A DNA stretch of 64,000 nt from an uncultured Bacteroidota bacterium (GCA_902535165.1 CACASE010000008.1:1-64000); one strand, 5' to 3'. Positions 33,554 through 44,023 are shown, counted from the first letter of the stretch. Numbers and translations are program-made. The notes: generated from the sequence alone by a model not told the origin.

Positions 33554-35026
33554 TTAATATGATCTAGCAAAAAAAACCATGCCTTTAGATTTTTTTCCTG
33601 TGACTATACATAAACCAGAATCATTAGATTCAAATGGGATACATCTAATTGTTGCTTTTGTTTCTTTTTTTATAAGTTCCTCAGTTTCTTCAGTTCCATC
33701 CCAGTGTGCTAACACGAAACCTCCATTTTCAATCAAATTTTTGAAATCTTCATAATTTTCAGCAACTTTAGTATTTGTGGTCATGAAATCTTTTGATCTT
33801 TCATACAGCGTTTTTTGAATATCTTCAATCAGAAACTTAATTTCATTAACAGCATCTGAAGATTTTAAATTTTTCTTTGTCAGAGTATCTCTGCGGAATA
33901 TTTCAATAGTATTTTCTTTTAGATCTCGAGGACCAACAGCTATTCTGATAGGAACACCTCTAATCTCATGTTCATTAAATTTAAATCCAGGTTTTTGATT
34001 AAGTCTATCATCAAACTTAACTGAAAATCCACTTTCTCTGATATCCTTTATTATAGGATTAACATAGTCAGTGATATCTTCCAATTCTTTTTCTGACTTG
34101 AATATTGGTATGATGACAATTTGGTATGGTGCAAGTTTTGGTGGCAAAACTAAACCATTATCATCCCCATGGCTCATGATCAATGCACCCATTAACCTTG
34201 TAGAAACACCCCAAGAAGTTGCCCAAACATGGTCAAGATTACCTTGTTTATCAGCAAATTTTACATCAAAAGCTTTGGCAAAATTTTGTCCAAGAAAATG
34301 AGAAGTACCAGCCTGTAAGGCTTTTCCATCCTGCATCAATGATTCAATACAATATGTCTCTTCAGCACCAGCAAATTTTTCTGCGTCTGATTTTAATCCA
34401 GAAATTACAGAAATACCCATAAAATTTTCTACAAAATTTGCATACAAATCAATAATAAGTTTTGTTTCATCTAAAGCCTCTTGCTCAGTGGCATGGGCTG
34501 TATGCCCTTCTTGCCATAAAAATTCAGATGTTCTTAAAAATAGTCTTGTTCTCATCTCCCAACGCACAACATTAGCCCATTGATTTAGCAGGATAGGTAA
34601 ATCACGATAAGATTGGATCCAATTTTTATATGTTCTCCATATTATAGCCTCACTTGTAGGCCTAACTATTAACTCCTCCTCCAATTTTGACTTTTCATCA
34701 ACAATTAATTTACCAGGATTTTTATCATCATTCTTTAGTCTGTAGTGGGTGACAACTGCACACTCTTTTGCAAATCCCTTAGCATTTTTTTCTTCAGCCT
34801 CAAACAAGCTTTTTGGAACAAAAAGTGGAAAATATGCATTGTAGTGTCCAGTTTGTTTAAATTTTAGGTCTAATTCATGTTGAATTTTCTCCCAAATTGC
34901 ATATCCATATGGTTTAATTACCATGCAGCCTCGAACTGAAGAATTTTCAGCTAAATCAGCCATAACCACAAGCTCATTGTACCATTTTGAATAATTTTCG
35001 CTCCGTTTTGTTAATTTTTTAGACAT
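33554..35026 (-). CDS. proS: Prolyl-tRNA synthetase, archaeal/eukaryotic-type
   Basis: A 490-residue class II synthetase. The N-terminus [38 protein letters not shown] and motif RPTSEAIIW identify the archaeal/eukaryotic-like ProRS without the bacterial editing insertion, and the C-terminal domain ends in the conserved tyrosine (FFARSY). This type is usual in Bacteroidota. The ATG at 35026 ([12 protein letters not shown]) is chosen over an upstream TTG-type start because the extra residues are unlike the family. It is divergent from the Tyr-rich lipoprotein gene. Confidence 0.97.
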   Translation of the reverse strand: MSKKLTKRSENYSKWYNELVVMADLAENSSVRGCMVIKPYGYAIWEKIQHELDLKFKQTGHYNAYFPLFVPKSLFEAEEKNAKGFAKECAVVTHYRLKNDDKNPGKLIVDEKSKLEEELIVRPTSEAIIWRTYKNWIQSYRDLPILLNQWANVVRWEMRTRLFLRTSEFLWQEGHTAHATEQEALDETKLIIDLYANFVENFMGISVISGLKSDAEKFAGAEETYCIESLMQDGKALQAGTSHFLGQNFAKAFDVKFADKQGNLDHVWATSWGVSTRLMGALIMSHGDDNGLVLPPKLAPYQIVIIPIFKSEKELEDITDYVNPIIKDIRESGFSVKFDDRLNQKPGFKFNEHEIRGVPIRIAVGPRDLKENTIEIFRRDTLTKKNLKSSDAVNEIKFLIEDIQKTLYERSKDFMTTNTKVAENYEDFKNLIENGGFVLAHWDGTEETEELIKKETKATIRCIPFESNDSGLCIVTGKKSKGMVFFARSY

Positions 35027-35081
35027 AATTGATTTGGCACAAAATTTGTTTTTATATTTATATAACAAAAGTAATTTAATA

Positions 35082-36278
35082 ATGCCATCTATCAAATTAA
35101 ATCTTAATCTTCTGCTTTTAATCTTGATGATAACTTATGGATGTGGCTCATTTAATAGCTCAAGTCTTGTTTCCGCAGATGGCATATATAACAATAACAT
35201 CAAGGAGACAGAAAATAGTACGTCTAAGTATTACGAAAATTATTTCAAAGACAAAGCACTGGAATTGGAAAATGATTTTGTTTTTTCAGATAGTATTAAT
35301 TTAAACTCTGATTTTGTAACATCAAGTGACATCAGTTATTCAAGTAATCAAGCAGCTTGGGGAGATATCCCTGATACCATTGACTATGTAGTTGACTATT
35401 TTCCTTACAGAAATAGATATTTTGGATTTGGTTATTATGGTGGTATGTACCCATATTACGGAAATTGGTATCCTGGTTATTCATATTTTTCAATGAGAAA
35501 TTGGTACAGATACGGCTGGATGTACGGTTACTACCCATTTTACTATGATTTCTACCCATATGGTTGGTGGGGAAGAACAATGCCATTTAATTACAGAACT
35601 AGGTATTCTAAATATGGATCTTACAATAATTCTATTTACAACAACTATTTAAATAGAAGTTCAAATGAAAATATTTCCTATAACCAAGGTAAAAGAGGAA
35701 GTTCTAAGGGTGTTGTCGTTTATGGAGACGGTAATTCAACTAGATCGAGTGGAAATAACTCAAACGCGACAAGCGTTACTTATTACAATGTTGGTAGGTC
35801 TTCAACTTTACAAGATGATAACGTGGTAGATAATAAAGACATTAGGATTAGAACTTATAAAGATTTTGTGAAAGATAATAACTCAACAAAAAATAATATA
35901 GAGAGGAATAGAATTTACTCTAGACCTGAAATGGGTGTGGGTGTATCAAGTTCAGGATCTAAAGCACGTTCCTCTGGAAATGATGTTTCAAGAAGATATT
36001 ACACGAATCCTACAAATTCATCTACTGGCAAGCCAGCTAAATCAACACAATATAACTGGGGTCTTGGAGGTAGAAATAATTATTCTGGAAATTCATCTAA
36101 TACAGGAGTTAGAAGTTATAACAATCCTAGCTCTAGCTCATCATCAACCAGGTCTTACAGTAGACCTAGTAATTCTAGTTCCAGTTATTCTAGACCTTCA
36201 ACTTCACCAAGTATGAATACTTCTTCATCAACAAGAGGTTCATCGTCAGTTGGATCAAGTGGCAGAGGATCCAGATAA
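35082..36278 (+). CDS. Tyr/Trp-rich, Ser/Asn-rich surface lipoprotein
   Basis: A 398-residue lipoprotein (start ATG 35082, lipobox ITYGC) of unknown function. After about 100 residues comes a strongly aromatic stretch (about residues 105-180) of Tyr, Trp, Gly, Phe, Pro and Arg, such as [18 protein letters not shown]. The last 200 residues are low-complexity Ser/Asn/Gly/Arg with repeated YSRPS-like units and end SGRGSR. In flavobacteria a similar gene, sometimes labelled vitellogenin II-like, sits between proS and a FadL-type barrel, as here. Surface location is inferred from lipidation and composition. It ends 6 bases before the next gene. Confidence 0.8.
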   Translation: MPSIKLNLNLLLLILMITYGCGSFNSSSLVSADGIYNNNIKETENSTSKYYENYFKDKALELENDFVFSDSINLNSDFVTSSDISYSSNQAAWGDIPDTIDYVVDYFPYRNRYFGFGYYGGMYPYYGNWYPGYSYFSMRNWYRYGWMYGYYPFYYDFYPYGWWGRTMPFNYRTRYSKYGSYNNSIYNNYLNRSSNENISYNQGKRGSSKGVVVYGDGNSTRSSGNNSNATSVTYYNVGRSSTLQDDNVVDNKDIRIRTYKDFVKDNNSTKNNIERNRIYSRPEMGVGVSSSGSKARSSGNDVSRRYYTNPTNSSTGKPAKSTQYNWGLGGRNNYSGNSSNTGVRSYNNPSSSSSSTRSYSRPSNSSSSYSRPSTSPSMNTSSSTRGSSSVGSSGRGSR

Positions 36279-36284
36279 TTTTAA

Positions 36285-37778
36285 ATGAGATTCATTTATT
36301 TTTTTTTAACAATATTTCCTTATTTAGCTTATTCTCAAGATATAACCGATGCTATAAATTGGAGTATTGAGAATGAGAGTGGTAATGCAAGATATTCTGC
36401 TATGGGAGGTGCATTTGGAGCTCTAGGTGGAAATTTATCCGCAATATCTAGTAACCCAGCATCTGGTGCTGTATTTGAACTATCAAGGTTTGGTGGATCA
36501 TTAGTTTCAAATATTGATCAAACTAAATCAAACTTTAAATCGAACATAAATAATGTAAACTCTCAAAATGCAAATTATCAAATTGGCCTTGTTTATGTAT
36601 TTAAGAATTATGGAAGTGGAGATTTAAATAAGTTTTCCATTGGATTAAATTATCAATCACAAAATAATTACAATCAGGATATAAAAATCTCCGGAAGAAA
36701 TAATAATTCAATTGATAATTTTTTTCTAAATAATGCGCAGGGAATTAATTTAAATGATATTAGCGTTGGTTCAAATGAAAGTGTAAGTGGAGTCTACAGA
36801 TGGCTAGGAAATAACATTGGCTACTATGCGCAACAGGCATTTTTAGGTTATCAATCTTACCTTTTAAGTTATGATTCAGACACCAACTCATATTACTCAC
36901 TAGCAAAATATAATAATGGTCTTGATCAAGATAACTCAACAATTATTGAAGGCTACAATAATATTGCCTCGCTTAATCTATCATGGCAATATAAAGACAA
37001 TTTATATATGGGAATTAATCTCAATTTTCATGACATATTATACGAAAAGGAAAATAAGCATATTGAAACTAATTTTGATGATGATTCTGCGATTACCCGT
37101 ATTGATTTCAGAAATTATTTATCTACCGTTGGAAATGGCATTTCAATTCAAGGAGGTATTATATATAAAGCTGGTTCATTAAGATTTGGTCTGTCTTATA
37201 AATCACCAACATTTTATGCATTTGAAGACAATTTAGATCAATACCTTGAAACAAGCTCAATTGACACTGATGGTATTTCGTATACTGATATTGTTGATCC
37301 AAGAGTTACCAACATTTATGAATATAATTTTAAATCACCATCAAAATTTACATTTAGTTCAGGTGCTGTAATAAACAATATGATTTTACTTAACCTTGAT
37401 GTAACTTCAAAAAATTATTCTAAATCCTCTTTTAAGCATCAATTCGATGGAGTTTATACAGATTTGAATAATGCTATATCAAGAAATTTAACCAATGTCT
37501 TAGATTACAATATTGGAACGGAAATAAAAATTAATAATTTTAGTTTAAGAGGAGGATATAAGATTATAAACTCACCTTACGATAACATCGATGAAAATTA
37601 CTTTAATGCTTCATCACTCGGATTAGGCTATAATTTTAGATCCTCAACAGTTGACTTTGCCCTTGTAAATTCAAAATTGAATTATAATTATCAGATGTTC
37701 GATTCAGGCTTAACTGATTCAGCATCAATTATCAATGAAAAAGTAAATATCATCCTTTCTTACAATATCATATTTTAA
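36285..37778 (+). CDS. OmpP1/FadL/TodX family outer-membrane barrel protein
   Basis: A 497-residue outer-membrane protein with a signal peptide ending AYSQ and the FadL-type N-terminus GNARYSAMGGAFGALGGNLSAISSNPAS, which forms the hatch. The rest has alternating beta-strand patterning and ends in an aromatic-aliphatic strand (IILSYNIIF). The family transports hydrophobic compounds; flavobacterial members are often named hemin receptor, a name not supported by a visible heme motif. It is 6 bases after the aromatic lipoprotein gene, so the two are likely co-expressed. Confidence 0.88.
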   Translation: MRFIYFFLTIFPYLAYSQDITDAINWSIENESGNARYSAMGGAFGALGGNLSAISSNPASGAVFELSRFGGSLVSNIDQTKSNFKSNINNVNSQNANYQIGLVYVFKNYGSGDLNKFSIGLNYQSQNNYNQDIKISGRNNNSIDNFFLNNAQGINLNDISVGSNESVSGVYRWLGNNIGYYAQQAFLGYQSYLLSYDSDTNSYYSLAKYNNGLDQDNSTIIEGYNNIASLNLSWQYKDNLYMGINLNFHDILYEKENKHIETNFDDDSAITRIDFRNYLSTVGNGISIQGGIIYKAGSLRFGLSYKSPTFYAFEDNLDQYLETSSIDTDGISYTDIVDPRVTNIYEYNFKSPSKFTFSSGAVINNMILLNLDVTSKNYSKSSFKHQFDGVYTDLNNAISRNLTNVLDYNIGTEIKINNFSLRGGYKIINSPYDNIDENYFNASSLGLGYNFRSSTVDFALVNSKLNYNYQMFDSGLTDSASIINEKVNIILSYNIIF

Positions 37779-37791
37779 ATAAATTCTTTTG

Positions 37792-37799
37792 TATCTTTG
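37792..37799 (+). promoter_or_regulatory. folE: -7 element of folE
   Basis: TATCTTTG fits TAnnTTTG exactly, 17 bases before the folE start codon. No TTTG at the -33 spacing. Confidence 0.55.
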
Positions 37800-37816
37800 C
37801 ATAACTTAAAACAACT

Positions 37817-38479
37817 ATGAAATACAATAAATTTCTTGAGGAATTAGAGCAAATCGACTCTGATCATAAAAATTTTTCAATTGAAACTCCACTAAGAGAC
37901 GATGCTTTTGAAATTTCTGATGATGAAAAAATTTCTATTATACAGAAAAATGTTAATGAAATTCTTAAGACCCTTGGAATGGATATGACTGATGACAGTT
38001 TAAAAGGTACTCCTTTGAGAGTTGCGAAAGCATATGTTAAAGAAATTTTTGGAGGGTTAAATCCAAAAAACTTACCAAAAGCATCAACATTTGATAATAA
38101 ATATCAATATGGTGAAATGCTAGTTGAAAAGAATATTACAGTTTTTTCTACATGTGAACATCATCTGTTACCTATATATGGAAAAGCACATGTTGCATAT
38201 TTTTCTAATGGCAATGTAATTGGTCTTTCAAAAATGAATAGAATCGTAGATTATTATGCTAGAAGACCACAAGTTCAAGAAAGATTGAATATTCAAATTG
38301 TAAGAAAACTACAAGAATTTTTAAATACTGAAGATGTAGCCTGTGTTATTGATGCTAAACATATGTGTGTTAATTCCAGAGGAATTAGGCATATTGATTG
38401 CAGTACAGTTACAGGTGAATTTGGAGGAAAATTCAAAGATAAATTAATAAAAAGGGAATTTTTAGATTATATTCGTTAA
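37817..38479 (+). CDS. folE: GTP cyclohydrolase I
   Basis: A 220-residue enzyme making dihydroneopterin triphosphate, first step of folate and queuosine precursor synthesis. Zinc and active-site residues are visible in FSTCEHHLLPIYGKAHVAY and MCVNSRGIRH. The core is preceded by about 40 extra N-terminal residues. It begins a run of rightward genes to rplT and complements folP and tgt elsewhere in the window. Confidence 0.97.
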   Translation: MKYNKFLEELEQIDSDHKNFSIETPLRDDAFEISDDEKISIIQKNVNEILKTLGMDMTDDSLKGTPLRVAKAYVKEIFGGLNPKNLPKASTFDNKYQYGEMLVEKNITVFSTCEHHLLPIYGKAHVAYFSNGNVIGLSKMNRIVDYYARRPQVQERLNIQIVRKLQEFLNTEDVACVIDAKHMCVNSRGIRHIDCSTVTGEFGGKFKDKLIKREFLDYIR

Positions 38480-38498
38480 CAAAGCTAAAATTTTAACG

Positions 38499-39938
38499 AT
38501 GTCTTCGTCGAATAAAAATTTAAAAATATATAATTCTCTATCATCCCAAAAAGAAGTTTTTAACAGTATTAACAAAAAGATGGTTGGTATGTATGTATGT
38601 GGGCCTACTGTATATAATACTGTTCACCTAGGGAATTGTAGAACTTTCGTTTCATTTGATTTAATTTTCCGTTATTTAAAACATTTGGGATATAAAGTTA
38701 GATATGTTAGAAATATAACTGATGTTGGACATCTTGAAGATGATACTCAAGAGGATAAAATCTCTAAAAGAGCTGCTATAGAGAAATTAGAGCCTATGGA
38801 AATAGTTCAAAAGTATAGCAATGATTTTAGAAATACTTTACAAAAATTTAATCTATTAAATCCAAATATAGAGCCAACTGCAACTGGTCACATCATTGAT
38901 CAAATTGAAATGATTGAAAAAATAATCAAGAATGGGTTTGCGTATGTTAAAAATGGATCTGTTTATTTTGATATTAAAGAGTTTAATAAAAAATATAAAT
39001 ATGGGAGATTGAGTAATAGAAATTTAGATGATTTAATTAATGAATCCAGGCAACTCAAAGGATCAGACGAAAAGAAGAATCCGCAAGATTTTGCTCTATG
39101 GAAAAAAGCCGGAAAAAAACACATCATGAAATGGAATTCACCTTGGGGAGATGGTTTTCCAGGATGGCATATTGAATGTTCTGCTATGGGTCACAAATAT
39201 TTAGGAAAACAATTTGATATCCACGGAGGAGGTATTGACTTAAAATTTCCTCATCATGATTGTGAAATTGCTCAATCTGAATCGATATATGGTAATAATC
39301 CTGCAAACTATTGGATTCATACCAATATGCTAACTCTCAATGGAAAAAAAATGTCAAAATCTTTAGATAATTCAGTTTTCCCCAATGAAATTTTTAATGG
39401 AACTAATAAAGAATTTTCAAAAAAGTTTAGTCCAATGACTTTAAAATTTTTCATGTATCAAGCTCATTACAGGAATACTTTGGATATTTCTAATCATGCA
39501 TTACTTGCAGCTGAAAAAGGTTTTGAAAAAATAAAAATGTTAGCGGAGGAGATTAACACAATACATGAAAGTAAAAAAAATGATTTTAATGCTAGTGAAT
39601 GGGTTAATGAATGCTATGATGCATTGAATGATGATTTTAATTCGCCGAAATTAATTGCCAAATTATTTGATTTACATAAAACAGTCTCTGAAATAAAAAA
39701 TAGAACCAAATCAATTGATTTAAAAAACAAAAAAATATTAATTAGGTTTTACAAAGTATTTTATTCCGAGATTCTTGGACTTGACGATGATAATTTAACT
39801 CAAGAAAAATTTGATGAAATTCTGGAACTGATCTTGGAATTAAGAGAGAAAGAAAGGTTGAGTAAGAATTATGAGAAATCTGATTACATCAGAGACAAGC
39901 TGAGTGAGTTAGGAGTAAAAATTAATGACAAAATATGA
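38499..39938 (+). CDS. cysS: Cysteinyl-tRNA synthetase
   Basis: A 479-residue class I synthetase. Zinc-binding residues are in MYVCGPTVYN, GWHIECSAM and FPHHDCEIAQSE; the HIGH-like motif is VHLGNCRT and the KMSKS loop is KMSKSLDN. Length is normal. The end overlaps yidD by 4 bases. It uses cysteine, also needed for bacillithiol. Confidence 0.97.
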   Translation: MSSSNKNLKIYNSLSSQKEVFNSINKKMVGMYVCGPTVYNTVHLGNCRTFVSFDLIFRYLKHLGYKVRYVRNITDVGHLEDDTQEDKISKRAAIEKLEPMEIVQKYSNDFRNTLQKFNLLNPNIEPTATGHIIDQIEMIEKIIKNGFAYVKNGSVYFDIKEFNKKYKYGRLSNRNLDDLINESRQLKGSDEKKNPQDFALWKKAGKKHIMKWNSPWGDGFPGWHIECSAMGHKYLGKQFDIHGGGIDLKFPHHDCEIAQSESIYGNNPANYWIHTNMLTLNGKKMSKSLDNSVFPNEIFNGTNKEFSKKFSPMTLKFFMYQAHYRNTLDISNHALLAAEKGFEKIKMLAEEINTIHESKKNDFNASEWVNECYDALNDDFNSPKLIAKLFDLHKTVSEIKNRTKSIDLKNKKILIRFYKVFYSEILGLDDDNLTQEKFDEILELILELREKERLSKNYEKSDYIRDKLSELGVKINDKI

Positions 39939-40156
39939 GGGAAATTATAATCTCACCTTTTGTTTTTCTAATTAAACTTTACCAAAAAATAATTTCACCT
40001 ACTTTAGGTGTCAATTGTAGGTTCAATCCAACATGCTCGAATTATGCTATCGAAAGTTTAAAAAAACATGGTCTTTTTAAGGGTCTTTACTATTCAATAA
40101 TTAGAATTTCAAAATGTCATCCATGGGGAAAAAGTGGAGATGATCCAGTACCTTAA
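39935..40156 (+). CDS. yidD: Membrane protein insertion efficiency factor YidD
   Basis: A 73-residue small membrane-associated protein. LIKLYQKIISPTLGVNCRFNPTCSNYAIESLKKHG with its three cysteines and IRISKCHPWGKSGDDPVP are diagnostic of YidD, which assists YidC-dependent insertion. It overlaps cysS by 4 bases and is followed by lgt. Confidence 0.95.
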   Translation: MREIIISPFVFLIKLYQKIISPTLGVNCRFNPTCSNYAIESLKKHGLFKGLYYSIIRISKCHPWGKSGDDPVP

Positions 40157-40188
40157 TCATTATTAATATATTTGAGGCAAACTTTGGT

Positions 40189-41022
40189 ATGAGTGATTTT
40201 ATATTTGAACATGATTTAAGCGAAAAATTTATAAGCATTGGACCAATTACTGTATACTGGTACAGTTTAATGTTTCTTTTTGCTTTCTGGTTTGGATATT
40301 TGATTCTAAAAAAAATCTATATCAAAGAAAATAAAGATGTAAAACTTTTAGATCCTTTTTTGGTACATATGGTCCTCGGTACAATAATAGGTGCAAGATT
40401 GGGTGAGGTTTTTTTTTATAACTGGGAATATTTTCAAAATAACCTTCTAGAAATTTTTTTACCTTTTAAAATAAATGGCTTGGATTGGGAGTTTGTTGGC
40501 TTTCGGGGTTTATCGAGTCATGGTGCAACTATTGGAATTATAACATCAATTGTACTATATAAGATTAAGTACAAATATGATTCAGTTCTCTGGATTTTTG
40601 ATCGGCTTGTAATTGCAGTGGCTCTCGGTGGAACTCTAGTTAGAATAGGTAATTTTTTCAATTCCGAAATTGTTGGGGTATTTACTAATTCAGATTATGG
40701 AGTTATCTTTCAAAATAGAGGCGAAATTTTACCTAGACATCCTGCGCAACTCTATGAAGCATTAGGCTATATAATTCTCTTCATTACGTTAGTTTTTATT
40801 TATAATAAAACAAACTTAAAAAGTAAAAAAGGTTTTCTTTTTGGTTTTTTCTTGATGTTTTTATTTGTAGTCAGATTTATTGTAGAATATGTTAAAGAAA
40901 GTCAAGGCGGTCTTGAGGAACAATTGGGAATTTTTTCTACCGGACAGTGGCTAAGTATACCTTTTATTTTAATTGGTATTGGATTAATGATTTATAGTTA
41001 CTTATCAATTGAAAAAAAATAA
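40189..41022 (+). CDS. lgt: Prolipoprotein diacylglyceryl transferase
   Basis: A 277-residue inner-membrane enzyme with seven predicted helices that attaches diacylglycerol to lipobox cysteines, serving the many lipoproteins in this window. Seen: ISIGPITVYWYSLMF, GARLGEVFFYNW, FRGLSSHGATIGI, RIGNFFNSEIVG (signature RxGNFxNxE) and LPRHPAQLYEA. The end overlaps the next small gene by 14 bases. Confidence 0.96.
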   Translation: MSDFIFEHDLSEKFISIGPITVYWYSLMFLFAFWFGYLILKKIYIKENKDVKLLDPFLVHMVLGTIIGARLGEVFFYNWEYFQNNLLEIFLPFKINGLDWEFVGFRGLSSHGATIGIITSIVLYKIKYKYDSVLWIFDRLVIAVALGGTLVRIGNFFNSEIVGVFTNSDYGVIFQNRGEILPRHPAQLYEALGYIILFITLVFIYNKTNLKSKKGFLFGFFLMFLFVVRFIVEYVKESQGGLEEQLGIFSTGQWLSIPFILIGIGLMIYSYLSIEKK

Positions 41023-41230
41023 ATTAACAGCAGGATTTAAAAAACTTGCACTCACTCTATTTTTAATGTTTACTGGACCGGTAATTTTATACCAAGCTTT
41101 TAGCAATATTGGTCACCAGTGGTATTATTTTGTTTTAGTTATTGGCTTAATTGTTTGCATTCTTTCCATATTTACATTGTTTTCTGGGATAAAGTCTATT
41201 ATAAACCATATTTTTGATAAAGATTTATAA
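41009..41230 (+). CDS. Small two-helix membrane protein (DUF6095-like)
   Basis: A 73-residue protein with two predicted helices (about residues 12-30 and 38-60) separated by a short loop SNIGHQWYY. It has a TTG start and lies between lgt and thrS, a position held in flavobacteria by the DUF6095 family, which it resembles in size and motif GPVxxYQAFSN. Function unknown. Confidence 0.75.
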   Translation: MKKNKLTAGFKKLALTLFLMFTGPVILYQAFSNIGHQWYYFVLVIGLIVCILSIFTLFSGIKSIINHIFDKDL

Positions 41231-41233
41231 AAA

Positions 41234-43171
41234 ATGTTAAAAGTTTCTTTTCCAGATGGTGCGATTAAACACTACAATGAAGGGATTACACCTTTTCAAA
41301 TTGCTGAAAATATTAGCAACTCTCTTTCAAAAAAACTTTTGAGTGCTTCTTATAATGGAAAACAAGTTGAATCTAACACTGAATTAAATGAAGATGGTAA
41401 AATTGAATTTCATTTTTGGGATGATTTGAAAGGGAAAAGTGCTTTTTGGCACTCTTCAGCTCACTTATTTGCTCAGGTAATACTAAAGTTATATCCCAAC
41501 TCAAAATTAACAATTGGTCCTCCAATAGAAAATGGTTTTTATTATGATGTTGATTTAGTTGATGAATCTATATCAGAAAATGATTTTGAAAAGATTGAAA
41601 AAATGATGATTGAGGAAGCAAGAAAAGATCATAAATTCACATTAAGAGAATCCTCAAAAGAGGAAGCCTTGAATTTCTACAAGAAAAATAGTAATGAATA
41701 CAAAATTGAGCTGATTAAAGATCTTAATGATGAAAAAATTACCTTTTGTGACCATGCTAACTTCTCTGACCTCTGCAAAGGTGGTCATATCCCATCTACA
41801 GGACACATAAAAGCGGTTAAATTACTTAATGTTGCGGGAGCATATTGGAGAGGCAATGAGAAAAATAAACAGCTGACTCGAATTTATGGAATTTCTTTTC
41901 CTAAGCAAAAACTTTTGACAGAATACTTATCCTTGGTCGAGGAATCAAAAAAAAGAGATCATAGAATAATCGGAAAAAAACTTAAATTATTTACATTTTC
42001 AAAACAAGTTGGGTTGGGACTTCCACTTTGGTTGCCAAAAGGAGCAGAATTAAGAAAAAGATTAGAAGAATTTTTAAATAAAGCCCAAAAAGAAGCTGGT
42101 TATGAAATGGTTATCAGTCCTCACATAGGTAATAAAAAACTTTATGAAACATCTGGTCATTTTCAAAAGTATGGTGAAAGTAGTTTTATGCCTATCAAAT
42201 CTCCGAGCTCTGATGAAGAATTTTTGTTAAAACCAATGAACTGTCCACATCATTGTGAAATTTACAAATCTGAGCAATGGAGTTACCGAGACTTACCTAA
42301 ACGATATGCTGAATTTGGAACAGTTTACAGGTATGAGCAAAGTGGTGAACTTCATGGTTTAACCAGAGTCCGAGGTTTCACACAAGATGATGCTCATATT
42401 TTTTGTGCACAAGACCAACTAATTGATGAATTTGAGAAAGTAATCGATTTAGTATTACATGTTTTTAACACATTAGGTTTTGAAAATTATGAAGTTCAAA
42501 TTTCTTTGAAAGACAAAGAAAATAATGATAAATATATTGGCACTGATGAAATGTGGAAACTTTCTGAGGAAGCAATAATAAAAGCTACAAAAGGCAAAAA
42601 ATTAAATTATAAAATTGAGTATGGGGAAGCAGCATTTTACGGACCTAAGCTAGACTTTATGGTGAAAGATGCACTAAACAGAAAATGGCAACTGGGAACA
42701 ATCCAAGTTGATTATAATCTTCCAGAAAGATTTGATTTAACATTTAAAAACAAAGAAAATCAAGATGAAAGACCAGTAATGATCCATAGGGCTCCGTTTG
42801 GAAGCCTTGAAAGGTTTGTTGCAATTCTAATAGAACATACTGCAGGAATTTTTCCACTGTGGTTAACATCAAATCAAATATTACTTATAAGTGTAGGTGA
42901 AAAACATGAAAAATATGCTGAAAAAGTTTCAGTTTTTCTTGAAAAAGCTGAAATTCGTGCAACTTTAGATAATAGAAATGAAACTGTCAGTAAAAAGATT
43001 AGAGATAGTGAACAAAATAAAATACCATACATGGGCATTATTGGAGACAAAGAAATAAGAAATAATAGTATTTCAATACGTGCTTTAGGTGGTGATGATA
43101 TTGGAGAAATGAATATTGACGAATTGATTAACTTTATAAAAAAAGAAGAAGAAAAATCATATAATAATTAA
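41234..43171 (+). CDS. thrS: Threonyl-tRNA synthetase
   Basis: A 645-residue class II synthetase with the TGS domain (about 1-60), the editing domain (HSSAHLFAQVI and CKGGHIPSTGHI), and the catalytic core with the zinc-binding KPMNCPHHCEIY, motif 2 RYEQSGELHGLTRVRGFTQDD and motif 3 IHRAPFGSLERF, then an anticodon-binding domain. It is followed by infC with only 24 bases between its stop and the likely infC start, the common thrS-infC-rpmI-rplT order. Confidence 0.97.
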   Translation: MLKVSFPDGAIKHYNEGITPFQIAENISNSLSKKLLSASYNGKQVESNTELNEDGKIEFHFWDDLKGKSAFWHSSAHLFAQVILKLYPNSKLTIGPPIENGFYYDVDLVDESISENDFEKIEKMMIEEARKDHKFTLRESSKEEALNFYKKNSNEYKIELIKDLNDEKITFCDHANFSDLCKGGHIPSTGHIKAVKLLNVAGAYWRGNEKNKQLTRIYGISFPKQKLLTEYLSLVEESKKRDHRIIGKKLKLFTFSKQVGLGLPLWLPKGAELRKRLEEFLNKAQKEAGYEMVISPHIGNKKLYETSGHFQKYGESSFMPIKSPSSDEEFLLKPMNCPHHCEIYKSEQWSYRDLPKRYAEFGTVYRYEQSGELHGLTRVRGFTQDDAHIFCAQDQLIDEFEKVIDLVLHVFNTLGFENYEVQISLKDKENNDKYIGTDEMWKLSEEAIIKATKGKKLNYKIEYGEAAFYGPKLDFMVKDALNRKWQLGTIQVDYNLPERFDLTFKNKENQDERPVMIHRAPFGSLERFVAILIEHTAGIFPLWLTSNQILLISVGEKHEKYAEKVSVFLEKAEIRATLDNRNETVSKKIRDSEQNKIPYMGIIGDKEIRNNSISIRALGGDDIGEMNIDELINFIKKEEEKSYNN

Positions 43172-43195
43172 CTTAAATCAAAAGCCATAGCAGCA

Positions 43196-43753
43196 ATTAG
43201 AAGAAAAAGAGGAAGACGTCAAGGGAGAGTAATTAAAAAAAACCCTCACAACATAAATGAGTTTATTAAAGCATCAGAAGTAAGGCTTGTGGGCGATAAT
43301 GTAGAAATAGGCATATATCCAATTGAAAAGGCGCTATCCATCGCAAAAAATTTAGAGACAGATTTGGTTGAAATATCACCAAATGCAACACCTCCTGTCT
43401 GTAAAGCACTTGATTACAAAAAGTTTCTTTATGATCAAAGAAAGAGGGAAAAATACCTTAAAGCAAAAACTCAAAAGGTAGTTGTTAAAGAGATAAGGTT
43501 TGGACCCCAAACTGATATTCATGATTATGAGTTCAAGAAAAAACATGCAATTAAATTTCTTGAGGATGGTGCAAAATTAAAAGCTTTTGTTTTTTTTAAA
43601 GGAAGATCAATTATTTTTAAGGAGCAGGGTCAAATTTTATTACTAAAATTAGCCCAAGAATTGGAAGAATATGGAAAAGTTGAGCAATTACCTGTGCTAG
43701 AAGGAAAAAAAATGATTATGTTTGTGTCCCCAAAAAAAGCTAAAAAGAAATAG
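43196..43753 (+). CDS. infC: Translation initiation factor IF-3 with non-AUG start
   Basis: IF-3 promotes correct start-codon choice on the 30S subunit. The conserved text [46 protein letters not shown] and [20 protein letters not shown] covers the whole protein. The frame is open back to the thrS stop but contains no ATG, GTG or TTG before the conserved GTG at 43289, which is inside the core (RLVGDN) and far too late. The ATT at 43196 is proposed as start (185 residues, [15 protein letters not shown]-terminus); ATA at 43187 is the alternative. Rare start codons on infC are known in Escherichia coli, where they allow IF-3 autoregulation. rpmI starts 1 base after its stop. Confidence 0.88.
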   Translation: MRRKRGRRQGRVIKKNPHNINEFIKASEVRLVGDNVEIGIYPIEKALSIAKNLETDLVEISPNATPPVCKALDYKKFLYDQRKREKYLKAKTQKVVVKEIRFGPQTDIHDYEFKKKHAIKFLEDGAKLKAFVFFKGRSIIFKEQGQILLLKLAQELEEYGKVEQLPVLEGKKMIMFVSPKKAKKK

Positions 43754-43754
43754 A

Positions 43755-43952
43755 ATGAGTAAACAAAAAACTAAATCTAGTGCAAAAAAAAGATTTAAAG
43801 TTACAGGTACTGGAAAGATTAAAAGAAAACATGCTTTTAAAAATCATATTCTTACGAAAAAATCTAAAAAAAGAAAATTGAAGCTTACTCACTCATCTCT
43901 AGTTAGTGATAGTGATTTGGGTAGTGTAAAAAAACAATTGAGATTAAAATAA
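43755..43952 (+). CDS. rpmI: 50S ribosomal protein L35
   Basis: A 65-residue basic ribosomal protein. [40 protein letters not shown] is the L35 pattern. The ATG at 43755, one base after the infC stop, gives the standard length; an earlier in-frame GTG/ATG-like start would run into infC. Followed after 71 bases by rplT. Confidence 0.97.
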   Translation: MSKQKTKSSAKKRFKVTGTGKIKRKHAFKNHILTKKSKKRKLKLTHSSLVSDSDLGSVKKQLRLK

Positions 43953-44023
43953 TTTGTATAACCGGTTAAAGGTAAAAATTCAAAGACCCAATTTAGGGCA
44001 CCTCAGCCAAAAATATAATTAAA

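Noticed and set aside
35332-35586. Antisense open frame inside the Tyr-rich lipoprotein gene
   Set aside because: A shadow of biased codon use on the other strand; no start context or family match.
36285-37778. Naming the FadL-type protein a hemin receptor
   Set aside because: The name is traditional for the flavobacterial gene, but no heme-binding motif or TonB box is visible and it is far from the heme operon.
43953-44023. L20-type autoregulatory leader between rpmI and rplT
   Set aside because: Only a weak stem can be drawn and no pseudoknot resembling known L20 leaders; not enough to call.
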